DNA of 10,011 nucleotides. Origin: JAYZBC01 sp036339375. GTDB lineage: Bacteria; Pseudomonadota; Alphaproteobacteria; MPNO01; UBA2964. Position 1 is the first letter of the stretch. Each line of letters starts with the position of its first letter. The notes beneath the pieces were generated by a model. The model saw only the letters and a list, made by a program, of their open reading frames with translations. It was not told where the DNA came from and ran no database searches. Both the position numbers and the translations under genes were made by a program. Shown here piece after piece: positions 1-6,525 of the stretch. Location: positions 1 through 10,011 of the forward strand of contig JAYZBC010000094.1 in assembly GCA_036339375.1 (NCBI GenBank), read 5' to 3'.

Positions 1-567
1 GTCACTATGGCGGTTGCTTATTTTGTTTGTGGGCTCCAGCTTATTTTTATAGCCGTCCACCTACCAGCCTATCTCGAAATTTGCGGACAAACACCCGAAC
101 TCAGTGCCCAGGCCCTTGCCGTAATAGGTGGTTTTAATGCAGTCGGTTGTTACCTGTTAGGATGGATGGGAGGTAAATTTCCAAAACATGTTCTGCTGGG
201 TGTGGTGTATATCCTTCGTTCGGGTTTTATTGTCGTGTATTTCATGATCCCTGCAACACCTACAACGACACTCGTTTTCGCAGCCGTTATGGGATTATTG
301 TGGCTCGGCGTAGCACCCTTGGTAACGGGCCTTGTAAGCCAAATTTTTGGACTCCGCTATGTAGCAACATTAACAGGCGTTGCTTTCTTTTGTCATCAAA
401 CAGGGTCCTTTGTTGGTGCCTGGGGAGGGGGTTTAATTTTCGATGCGATGGGTAGTTATGACCTTGCCTGGCAAATAGGCGTTGCCATCGGGATAACTGC
501 AGGAATTGCCCAAATTTTTATGGATGATAAACCAACTCCCCGCATGACTGCGGCGGTTGCAACATAA
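1..567 (+). CDS. MFS transporter, C-terminal half (5' end outside window)
   Basis: The reading frame is open from the first base (codons before the ATG at position 7 are sense), so this is the end of a longer gene and the ATG at 7 is internal. The visible 188 residues form six hydrophobic segments, roughly at residues 4-23, 36-55, 63-83, 91-111, 120-146 and 155-173, which fits TM7-TM12 of a 12-TM major facilitator. The run FFCHQTGSFVGAWGGG in the fifth segment and the YFVCGLQ/HLPAYL start of the first resemble a proteobacterial MFS group related to monocarboxylate/oxalate-formate type porters. The protein would sit in the inner membrane and move a small solute, which cannot be named. The dioxygenase gene follows on the same strand after 90 bases, so co-transcription is possible. 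Frame and topology are seen; the family is recognised; the substrate is unknown. Confidence 0.9.
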   Translation, partial: VTMAVAYFVCGLQLIFIAVHLPAYLEICGQTPELSAQALAVIGGFNAVGCYLLGWMGGKFPKHVLLGVVYILRSGFIVVYFMIPATPTTTLVFAAVMGLLWLGVAPLVTGLVSQIFGLRYVATLTGVAFFCHQTGSFVGAWGGGLIFDAMGSYDLAWQIGVAIGITAGIAQIFMDDKPTPRMTAAVAT

Positions 568-645
568 AGTTTATTCATACGAGTTGAACGTTTATCCAGG
601 TGCCACCAAATTCTTTACAAACTAATTTGCAAAGCGCAACACAAT

Positions 646-652
646 AGGAAGA
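646..652 (+). promoter_or_regulatory. Shine-Dalgarno supporting a TTG start
   Basis: AGGAAGA lies five bases before the TTG at 658. No ATG or GTG in this frame has a comparable site: the first in-frame ATG (721) is preceded by gggctcagat, which is not purine-rich. This decides for TTG at 658 as the start of the dioxygenase gene. Confidence 0.6.
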
Positions 653-657
653 CTAAA

Positions 658-1674
658 TTGGTATACAAAGAAATAACAAGGAAACCCGTTTCAGGTTCCA
701 ATGTATGGCTGGGCTCAGATATGTCTAATCGTTGCGACTGGATATATACTTTTAATTCGTCCGAACTGTCAGAAATTAATTTAGCGGTCAAAAAAATACC
801 AACTGAAGTTCCTGAACTTTACAGGGTTACGCCCAGAGAGTTCCCTTTGCCAAAACTTAAAAATTTGTTGAATAAAATTAGTGAAGATTTGCAGTTTGGT
901 CGTGGCTTTGTTTTGTTCCGGGGTATACCGGTAGACAGTTATAGCGAAAAAGAGCTTGCAGCAATTTTATGGGGGATAGGGTCGCATTTCGGTGTCGGGC
1001 TTGTACAAAGTTTTAAGGGTGACCGGCTTGGACACGTCATCGACCGAACCGACTGCAAAACAAACAAACGTCATATGCGCAATTACGAACTTGGTGGAAA
1101 ACTCCGCATGCATACCGACCTCAATAATGACATAGTTGCTTTAATGATGCTCCAACATGCCAAAAGTGGCGGGGAAAGCCGCATCGCGAGTTCAATGACA
1201 ATCCACAATATCATCTTAGAGGAACACCCGGAGTTTCTAGAACCCCTATTTAGAGGCTACTATTTTCATTTTTTAAACAGTAAGGACCCCGCAGATGCAC
1301 AATTAACTGACCACCGAGTTCCGGTTTTTATCAACCACGGCAAGACAGTCTCTTGTCATTTTAACCCCTCACCTATTGATCGGTCCGTTGAACGGGCGGG
1401 CGTTAAATTAAACAAAGTAGAGTCTGAAGCTGTACAATATATTGAAAAAGTTGCACTTCGCCCTGGTGTTTATCTCGATATGACACTGGAACCCGGTGAT
1501 ATTCAGTTCCTCAATAACCACGTAATTATGCATGGACGAACTCATTACGAAGACTATACGCAGATGGAAAAGCGCCGCCATTTGTTACGACTCTGGTTGC
1601 GTAGTGAAAGTGCCCAAGAGCAACCACCAGAAACTCACGTGCATCAAACGGATAACCAAGGTAATCGAGCCTAA
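658..1674 (+). CDS. TauD/TfdA-family Fe(II)/2-oxoglutarate dioxygenase
   Basis: Predicted 338-residue cytosolic enzyme of the taurine/2,4-D dioxygenase superfamily, which hydroxylates or oxidatively cleaves a small substrate while decarboxylating 2-oxoglutarate. The iron facial triad is visible: H152 and D154 in the MHTD motif and H292 in MHGRTH. The 2-oxoglutarate-binding arginine is R307 or R311 in RRHLLRLWLR. The N-terminal part has the family pattern GRGFVLFRGIPVD (about 81-93), and MLQHAKSGGESRIASS (164-179) follows the first triad motif, as is usual. Length is normal for the TfdA-like branch (about 280-350). The start is TTG, chosen from the AGGAAGA site. It lies 90 bases after the MFS gene, perhaps transporter plus first catabolic enzyme (inference). 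The C-terminal 20 residues are polar and probably disordered. Substrate is not predictable; taurine is only one possibility and there is no tauABC nearby. Confidence 0.88.
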   Translation: MVYKEITRKPVSGSNVWLGSDMSNRCDWIYTFNSSELSEINLAVKKIPTEVPELYRVTPREFPLPKLKNLLNKISEDLQFGRGFVLFRGIPVDSYSEKELAAILWGIGSHFGVGLVQSFKGDRLGHVIDRTDCKTNKRHMRNYELGGKLRMHTDLNNDIVALMMLQHAKSGGESRIASSMTIHNIILEEHPEFLEPLFRGYYFHFLNSKDPADAQLTDHRVPVFINHGKTVSCHFNPSPIDRSVERAGVKLNKVESEAVQYIEKVALRPGVYLDMTLEPGDIQFLNNHVIMHGRTHYEDYTQMEKRRHLLRLWLRSESAQEQPPETHVHQTDNQGNRA

Positions 1675-1703
1675 TTTCTTCCCCTGTTTGACCTTAATTT
1701 GTG

Positions 1704-1723
1704 AGCTTTTTAAAAAAAATGCT
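1704..1723. terminator. Possible terminator between convergent genes
   Basis: The 48 bases between the convergent dioxygenase and MetE-like A genes hold an imperfect hairpin: AGC/GCT arms extended by five T against five A, with one bulged base and a short loop. On the minus strand it contains a run of eight T but no further U-tract after the stem. It is the only structure in this gap that could serve both transcripts. Weak evidence. Confidence 0.28.
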
Positions 1724-2853
1724 TATCCCCAGACTTCTTCAGCTGTTTCAATGACCAAACGCAGTTTCGCTTTTTGGTCCTCTAAACTAACCAAATTTCC
1801 GATTGCGTTAGAAGAAAACCCACATTGAGGGCTTAAACAAAGTTGTTCATAGTCCACATATTTTGACGCTTGTTCTATTCTTATTTTTAACTCATCTTTA
1901 CTTTCTAGAACGCCCTGTTTTGTTGTTACCAGACCCAAAACAACCATTTTTTTTCCTTTAGGAAAAAAACGTAAGGGTTCAAAATCACCTGATCGTTCGT
2001 CATCATATTCAAGAAAAAACCCATCTACCTGCGTGAGATTAAACAATTTCTCCGCTATAGGTTCATACCCTCCCGTCGCAAACCATTGGCTCAAGGCATT
2101 TCCCCGACAAAGGTGAATACACACCGCCATATCTAGATGACGGTCACGAATTGAATCATTAATCAGCTTAGCATAAACAACGGGCAATTCATCAGGGTCT
2201 TCGCCCAATTGCCGTGCGTTTTCACGCATTTTTTCATCACAAAGATAGGCCAAATTAGTGTCATCAAACTGTACATACCTGCACCCTGCAATGGCGAGCC
2301 CTGCAAGCTCTTGCCTGTAAATTAAAGAAAGATCAGAAAAAAAGTTGGCCATTTCTGGGTAGGCTTCTTTATCAATGGCCTCGCGTCCGCCGCGAAAATG
2401 GGTCATTGTTGGAGAGGGAATTGTTACTTTAACGGGCAGGTTTGTTTTCGTGCTAGTATATTTGTAGTTATTTACTTCGATTCCCCCTTCGGGCAACCCC
2501 ATTTTACCGTTAATATAGGGAATGTAAGGCATTTGTTTGTTTTCTCCTGCCTTGTCTTCCTCCCCAAGTTTAACAGCAGCATCAAAATCCCAGCTAGACG
2601 TGACGTTTTTAATTTTGCCTATAAAATCAACGTGAAAACTTTCGCGGCGAAATTCGCCATCGGTGACAGCGTTTAAACCTAGTTCCTCTTGAAATTTAAC
2701 CACTTCCGCAATGCAAAGATCTTCGTGAGCCCTTAATTCGTTATAATCAGCTTTACCGCCTCTCCAATTGTTCCGTAACTGAAGTAATGATTTTGGTCGA
2801 AGAAGCGATCCTACATGATCAGCACGAAACGGCGGTTGAATTCTCATACCCAT
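1723..2853 (-). CDS. Short MetE-like (cobalamin-independent methionine synthase II family) protein A
   Basis: This 376-residue protein matches the C-terminal catalytic half of cobalamin-independent methionine synthase (COG0620, Meth_synt_2) and lacks the N-terminal half of the classical enzyme of about 750 residues. It has the usual opening PPFRADHVGSLLRP (7-20) and AVTDGEFRR (62-70). All four zinc ligands are in place: H247 and C249 in HLCRGN, E282 in FLEYD and C344 in SPQCGFS. Family members activate a thiol on zinc and alkylate it. Known short members include core-MetE methionine synthases and epoxyalkane:coenzyme M transferase, so a role outside methionine synthesis is open. The ATG at 2853 is fixed by GGAGG seven bases upstream. 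It is the last gene of a minus-strand group, 25 bases after the SpoIIAA-like gene and downstream of a diverged paralogue. Methyl or alkyl donor and acceptor are unknown. Confidence 0.88.
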   Translation of the reverse strand: MGMRIQPPFRADHVGSLLRPKSLLQLRNNWRGGKADYNELRAHEDLCIAEVVKFQEELGLNAVTDGEFRRESFHVDFIGKIKNVTSSWDFDAAVKLGEEDKAGENKQMPYIPYINGKMGLPEGGIEVNNYKYTSTKTNLPVKVTIPSPTMTHFRGGREAIDKEAYPEMANFFSDLSLIYRQELAGLAIAGCRYVQFDDTNLAYLCDEKMRENARQLGEDPDELPVVYAKLINDSIRDRHLDMAVCIHLCRGNALSQWFATGGYEPIAEKLFNLTQVDGFFLEYDDERSGDFEPLRFFPKGKKMVVLGLVTTKQGVLESKDELKIRIEQASKYVDYEQLCLSPQCGFSSNAIGNLVSLEDQKAKLRLVIETAEEVWG

Positions 2854-2860
2854 CTATATG

Positions 2861-2865
2861 CCTCC
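2861..2865 (-). promoter_or_regulatory. Shine-Dalgarno of MetE-like A
   Basis: GGAGG on the minus strand, seven bases before the ATG at 2853. It favours this ATG over the in-frame ATG two codons later (2847), where the spacing would be 13. Confidence 0.7.
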
Positions 2866-2878
2866 AAAGATAAAGTGC

Positions 2879-3241
2879 CTATTTTAGGCACGAAACCCAG
2901 ACTTCAGCCTGTTTCAAACGATCCTTGTTAAAAAATTTACAATCAAATGGCATAAATAAAACAAAGGGCTTAGCGCAAACCTTCATCCACCTTGGACCAC
3001 CGACAATTGCAACCCGCGACCAATCTCTAAAATGGATGATACCAAACTTAAAATCTCGCCAAACCACTGATATCTCAACTCCCAACATTTCAGAAAAATC
3101 GCACAAAATTTTAAGGGGCCCGTCCCTTACAATCGCATCCTCAAAAAAAGGAAGGAGTGTGTCATAATCTTTAGAAGTAATTTTTCCTATAAATTTTACT
3201 GAAACGTAACTTCCGAGAGAATTATCTAAGATCTGGTACAT
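2879..3241 (-). CDS. SpoIIAA-like (STAS/SEC14-type) small protein
   Basis: A 120-residue single-domain protein resembling the SpoIIAA-like family (PF11964), a lipid-binding-like alpha/beta fold related to STAS and SEC14 domains. The recognisable pattern is an early strand ending in GKITSKDYD (19-27), the KILCDFSEMLGVE strand (44-56), a W-x-D helix start (WRDFKFGIIHF, 61-71), the RVAIVGGPRWMK strand (76-87) and the C-terminal QAEVWV helix (111-116). No signal peptide or membrane segment is visible. Biochemical function in this family is largely unknown. It lies between the two MetE-like genes. No Shine-Dalgarno precedes the ATG, but a -10-like TCTAAT lies seven bases upstream, so the mRNA may be leaderless. 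Family assignment is by pattern recognition only. Confidence 0.78.
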   Translation of the reverse strand: MYQILDNSLGSYVSVKFIGKITSKDYDTLLPFFEDAIVRDGPLKILCDFSEMLGVEISVVWRDFKFGIIHFRDWSRVAIVGGPRWMKVCAKPFVLFMPFDCKFFNKDRLKQAEVWVSCLK

Positions 3242-3248
3242 AATCCAG

Positions 3249-3278
3249 ATTAGAGGGCTAACACAATGTTTCGGTCAA
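3249..3278 (-). promoter_or_regulatory. Putative sigma70 promoter giving a leaderless SpoIIAA-like mRNA
   Basis: On the minus strand TTGACC (3278-3273) and TCTAAT (3254-3249) are separated by 18 bases; each matches the sigma70 consensus at five of six positions. The -10 ends seven bases before the ATG at 3241, so transcription would begin at or next to the start codon. It lies in the 78-base gap after MetE-like B. Seen in sequence; activity is inferred. Confidence 0.45.
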
Positions 3279-3319
3279 TGGGATAGAGGAAAAATTTACG
3301 GCCTTAGAACTAAAATAAA

Positions 3320-4465
3320 TTATTTTGCAAAGATGGGGGAATAACCCCAAACCTCTTTAGCTATGTTAACAATTAGCGCCGCTTTGGCACATTGCTGGTC
3401 AAAAGTAATCCCAGTACCAATTAAATCCCCCGAAAAACCACATTGTGGCGAAAGCCCAAGGTTATCAATACTGATGAATTTAGCTGCCTCTTCAATTCGG
3501 CGTAATACCTCGTCCCGTTTTTCAATAGCAGTACTTTTTGTGGAAATAAAGCCCAAAATTATCTTATTGTTTTCCGGAACATCACGTAGGGCCTGAAATC
3601 CGCCTGCACGCGGGGAATCGTACTCCAGAAAATAAAACTGAAGAACTAACTTCTGAAAAAGCAACCGGGAAACATCTTCATACCCACCTTCAGCCTGCCA
3701 GGAGCCGGCTTTGTTGCCGCGGCAAAGATGGAGACCAATTTGCATTTCACCTGGTGACCTAATGATTATTTCGTTTATGACGTCCGTATACAAAGATAAC
3801 AAATCTTCCCAGTGGTCTCCCCTTTCTGTTAAGGCTAGACGTATTTTAGGGTCACCAAACTTAGCTATCGATGTCTCGTCCAACTGAACGTAACAACAAC
3901 CCTCCTTATTTAAGGCCTCCAATTCACTTACGTATGCATCAACGATATCCCCCCAAAACAAATCAAGATCTGGGTAAACCTGCCGATCTATATTATCCCG
4001 GCCAGCACGGAAATGGATATAACACGGGCCCGGGAGGGTAACTTTTGAAACTCCTCCGTGTCTTAAAGCACTCAAAAATTTATAATTTTTGATGTTGGTT
4101 GGACCTTTCCAGACTAGACGATCTAGAACCCTCGGAATACGAGCCTCTGATTTTTCGCCTGCAGCGTTTGAATAACTCCAATTTTCATCAAGGGTTGAAC
4201 CGAAAGTCACACCATTAAAGACATCTGTCGTAAAACTATCGGAATAAGAACTCCTCCTGAATTCGCCATCAGTAACCGCCGAGAAACCCAATTGGGTTTG
4301 CAGTTTGACAATTTTTTCTATTTCTCTGTCTTCAATTTCTCGCAAATCAGCCGCAGAAATGTTTTTTAATTCATAGTCCGCTCTGGCGGCCAACAAATTA
4401 GGTGGGCGGATAAAACTTCCAATATGCTCAGCTCTGAAGGGAGGTTTTAAATTCGTGTCCATCAT
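3320..4465 (-). CDS. Short MetE-like (cobalamin-independent methionine synthase II family) protein B
   Basis: This 381-residue protein is a diverged paralogue of the gene at 1723-2853, with the same catalytic-half-only architecture. It shares PPFRAEHIGS (8-17), AVTDGEFRR (63-71), VQLDET (193-198), and the zinc ligands H246 and C248 (HLCRGN), E281 (FLEYD) and C342 (SPQCGFS). Outside these blocks the two differ strongly, above all at about residues 72-135, which suggests different substrates or acceptors and not a recent duplication. Two adjacent Met codons open the gene (4465 and 4462). GGAAAG at 4473-4468 is two bases from the first and five from the second, so 4462 may be the true start. A 180-base gap separates it from the upstream cupin gene, enough for its own promoter, though I see no clear one. 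Thiol alkyl or methyl transfer is inferred from family and ligands; substrates are unknown. Confidence 0.87.
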   Translation of the reverse strand: MMDTNLKPPFRAEHIGSFIRPPNLLAARADYELKNISAADLREIEDREIEKIVKLQTQLGFSAVTDGEFRRSSYSDSFTTDVFNGVTFGSTLDENWSYSNAAGEKSEARIPRVLDRLVWKGPTNIKNYKFLSALRHGGVSKVTLPGPCYIHFRAGRDNIDRQVYPDLDLFWGDIVDAYVSELEALNKEGCCYVQLDETSIAKFGDPKIRLALTERGDHWEDLLSLYTDVINEIIIRSPGEMQIGLHLCRGNKAGSWQAEGGYEDVSRLLFQKLVLQFYFLEYDSPRAGGFQALRDVPENNKIILGFISTKSTAIEKRDEVLRRIEEAAKFISIDNLGLSPQCGFSGDLIGTGITFDQQCAKAALIVNIAKEVWGYSPIFAK

Positions 4466-4645
4466 TACTTTCCGTTTGAGTGCAACAAAACATGCCTTAT
4501 TTTTAAATCTAATCCATTTAGATCAAGGGCAAACCAAATTTCAGTTCCGATTTTATGTCCAAAACCCTAATTTAACTTGGCGTTTAACATCCGTAAATAA
4601 AACTACTCTTTTAAGAAAACTTCAAAAATTTAAATTAAAGCAAAA

Positions 4646-5125
4646 TCAATAAGGGGTTCCATCAAAATGACAAAAATTTCTCTTCCCGTTTTTGTGTTTT
4701 TTTAAAATCATATCTGAATCCGGATAGTGTACCTCTTCACTAGGGGACCGGGTACCGATTTCCAAATAAAGGACCTGAAAATCTGACCGATTTTCAAGAC
4801 GATGGCCATTACCTGAATTGGCTGGAAAACAGGCACACATCCCAGGTCGAAGCAATTGTTCTTTCTGATTTGTAACGAGCGTGGGTGAGCCCTCAACAAT
4901 GTAAATGAATTCATCTTCCTTCGTATGCCAATGGCGCAATGAAGACACAGAACCTGGATCCAATTCTGTTAAATTGACCCCAAAATTTGTTAACCCTTTC
5001 CTATTTCCAAGGGCCCGTCGATATCGACCCCGCATTGCTAAATCATAGGGAGAGGGATAGGGGCTACGTTCCACCCTTTTTATCTCTAAGGGATCAAATG
5101 CAAGATTTTCATCTTTTCCAGACAT
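4646..5125 (-). CDS. Single-domain cupin protein (COG3837-like)
   Basis: A 159-residue cupin with both metal-binding motifs. Motif 1 is H65-x-H67 followed by E72 and G79 with canonical spacing. Motif 2 runs from G95 through P101 to H108 and N112, with a two-residue insertion relative to the usual PxG. H65, H67, E72 and H108 would bind one metal ion. The C-terminal tail ending HFDGTPY resembles a group of uncharacterised proteobacterial cupins (COG3837 type), often about 160 residues long. The ATG at 5125 is supported by GAAGGA seven bases upstream. It is first in the minus-strand group ahead of the MetE-like genes and divergent from the flavin dehydrogenase gene across 128 bases. Such cupins may be small dioxygenases, isomerases or ligand sensors. 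No DNA-binding domain is attached, so a regulator role is unlikely. Enzymatic role unknown. Confidence 0.85.
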   Translation of the reverse strand: MSGKDENLAFDPLEIKRVERSPYPSPYDLAMRGRYRRALGNRKGLTNFGVNLTELDPGSVSSLRHWHTKEDEFIYIVEGSPTLVTNQKEQLLRPGMCACFPANSGNGHRLENRSDFQVLYLEIGTRSPSEEVHYPDSDMILKKHKNGKRNFCHFDGTPY

Positions 5126-5206
5126 GTTTTATTCCTTCAATTTTTCAACTTTACTCAATTCCAACGAAACATTTTTTAAAACTATGGGTTGTTTATGCGG
5201 ATTTCT

Positions 5207-5234
5207 TTTACATCACACTGTGGAGATTTAAAAT
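5207..5234 (+). promoter_or_regulatory. Putative sigma70 promoter of the alpha-hydroxy acid dehydrogenase gene
   Basis: TTTACA (5207-5212) and TAAAAT (5229-5234), each five of six to consensus, are separated by 16 bases in the divergent gap between the cupin and dehydrogenase genes. Start of transcription would fall near 5241, leaving a leader of only about 13 bases before the ATG at 5254, with no Shine-Dalgarno. I could not find an equally good promoter for the opposite, cupin, direction. Confidence 0.5.
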
Positions 5235-5253
5235 TTTATGTTTAAATAAAAAA

Positions 5254-6441
5254 ATGAAAAACCAAGTTAGTTTAAAGCGACAATACCCTACATCTTTTGA
5301 CTTACGAAGGCGTGCTAAACGCCGGATGCCTAATTTTGCATTTGAATATATGGATGGTGGTGCAGGGGCCGACGTTGGCATTAAAAGAAACTGGAAGTCA
5401 CTGGATAGTATGGAATTGGTTCCGCGTTATGGCAAAGTAACCGTTCCTCCACCAACGACCATAGAACTCTTTGGGCATACATATTCTGCCCCAATTGGTA
5501 TCGCCCCTATAGGCTCACCTTCTACGGCATTCCCGGGTGCAGAAAAGTATATGGCAAAGGCCGCACAAGAAATTGGTATTCCTTATACGCTGGGTATTAT
5601 GTCAGGGATTGATATCGAAGAAGCAGCAAAGATAGCACCCGATGTGTTTTGGTTTCAGCTCTATCGATTTCCTCTCAACGATCATGCTATTGGCTTCGAT
5701 ATGGTGGATAGAGCAAACGCAGCAGGCGCACATGCTTTAATTTTAACAATTGATACCCCAACGCGTACCACGAGACCGCGTGAAGTAAAAAGCGGCATAA
5801 TGACACCATTTCGATTAAGCATTCGTTTAAGATTAGATGCACTGTCCTCACCTCCTTGGATGCTTTCCATGTTTCGAAATGGGATTCCGCGCTTCGCTTG
5901 CTTTAAACCTTACCTGCCAAAAAATGCAGATATTGTTAAGGCAACAAAATTCATTCAAAGGGAGGGGGGAGGAGCTTTTACTTGGGACGAAATAGCTCGC
6001 TATCGTGACAAATGGAAAAAGCCATTGTTGGTCAAGGGTATTCTTCACCCAAAAGATGCAGAACGCGCTGTTTCCTTGGGGCTTGATGGTATCGTCGTGA
6101 CAAACCATGGAGGACGGCAAATTGAGGCGTTACCCGCTTCAATTGATGTACTACCAGAAATAGCCTCCACAGTTGGAAAAAAAATTACAATAATTTTTGA
6201 CAGTGGTATCCGAAGTGGTATCGACGTTGCTCGAGCGATCGCGGCAGGTGCTGATGCTGCATTTTCTGGAAAAGCTTTTCTTTGGAGTCTGGGGGCATTG
6301 GGTGAAATCGGACCAAAACACATGGCCAATACTTTTATTGAGGAAATCGGATCAACCCTCGGCCAGCTCGGGTGTGAAGCTGTAAGCGATTTGCATGAAA
6401 TTCAGTATCGTCATCCCACCGCTTATCAAGCGCAGGTTTGA
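5254..6441 (+). CDS. FMN-dependent alpha-hydroxy acid dehydrogenase/oxidase (LldD-like)
   Basis: A 395-residue TIM-barrel flavoprotein of the L-lactate dehydrogenase / glycolate oxidase / mandelate dehydrogenase family, which oxidises an L-2-hydroxy acid to the 2-oxo acid. By alignment to glycolate oxidase all catalytic positions are kept: Y32 (FEYMDGGA), Y137 (FQLY), D167 and R174 (DTP...R), K261 (LLVKG), H285 and R288 (NHGGRQ). D316 and R320 (FDSGIRSG) and GKAFLW (339-344) form the FMN phosphate site, with K340 where most members have Arg. Residues 183-222 form the variable loop that attaches LldD and mandelate dehydrogenase to the membrane; here it is basic with hydrophobic patches, so electron transfer to the respiratory chain is plausible (inference). 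The start at 5254 gives the family's length. The frame stays open 89 codons further upstream, but that part runs antisense to the cupin gene and has no family similarity. Substrate unassigned. Confidence 0.92.
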   Translation: MKNQVSLKRQYPTSFDLRRRAKRRMPNFAFEYMDGGAGADVGIKRNWKSLDSMELVPRYGKVTVPPPTTIELFGHTYSAPIGIAPIGSPSTAFPGAEKYMAKAAQEIGIPYTLGIMSGIDIEEAAKIAPDVFWFQLYRFPLNDHAIGFDMVDRANAAGAHALILTIDTPTRTTRPREVKSGIMTPFRLSIRLRLDALSSPPWMLSMFRNGIPRFACFKPYLPKNADIVKATKFIQREGGGAFTWDEIARYRDKWKKPLLVKGILHPKDAERAVSLGLDGIVVTNHGGRQIEALPASIDVLPEIASTVGKKITIIFDSGIRSGIDVARAIAAGADAAFSGKAFLWSLGALGEIGPKHMANTFIEEIGSTLGQLGCEAVSDLHEIQYRHPTAYQAQV

Positions 6442-6491
6442 AACGATTTCTCCCAAATTTTGTAAACCTAAATATACTCAGGCAGAATTTG

Positions 6492-6525
6492 AATTACTAA
6501 ATTCCGCCCACGAAATTCAGTAATT
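6492..6525. repeat. AT-rich inverted repeat at a convergent gene junction
   Basis: Arms at 6492-6503 and 6514-6525 pair over 11 of 12 positions around a ten-base loop. The right arm reaches into the stop codon of the hydrolase gene. There is no T-run on either side, so a normal intrinsic terminator is not convincing, yet this is the only hairpin between two converging genes and may end transcription weakly or protect the mRNA 3' ends. Confidence 0.35.

Noticed and set aside
1532..1828. A 98-codon plus-strand frame overlapping the ends of the dioxygenase and MetE-like A genes
   Set aside because: It is a frame shadow of two well-supported genes with no recognisable domain.
4455..4652. A 65-codon plus-strand frame in the gap between the cupin and MetE-like B genes
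   Set aside because: Low-complexity Lys/Leu/Asn content, no ribosome site and antisense to the flanking gene group.
4987..5253. Possible 89-residue N-terminal extension of the LldD-like protein
   Set aside because: It runs antisense through the cupin gene, crosses the predicted promoter and matches nothing in the family; the ATG at 5254 gives the normal length.
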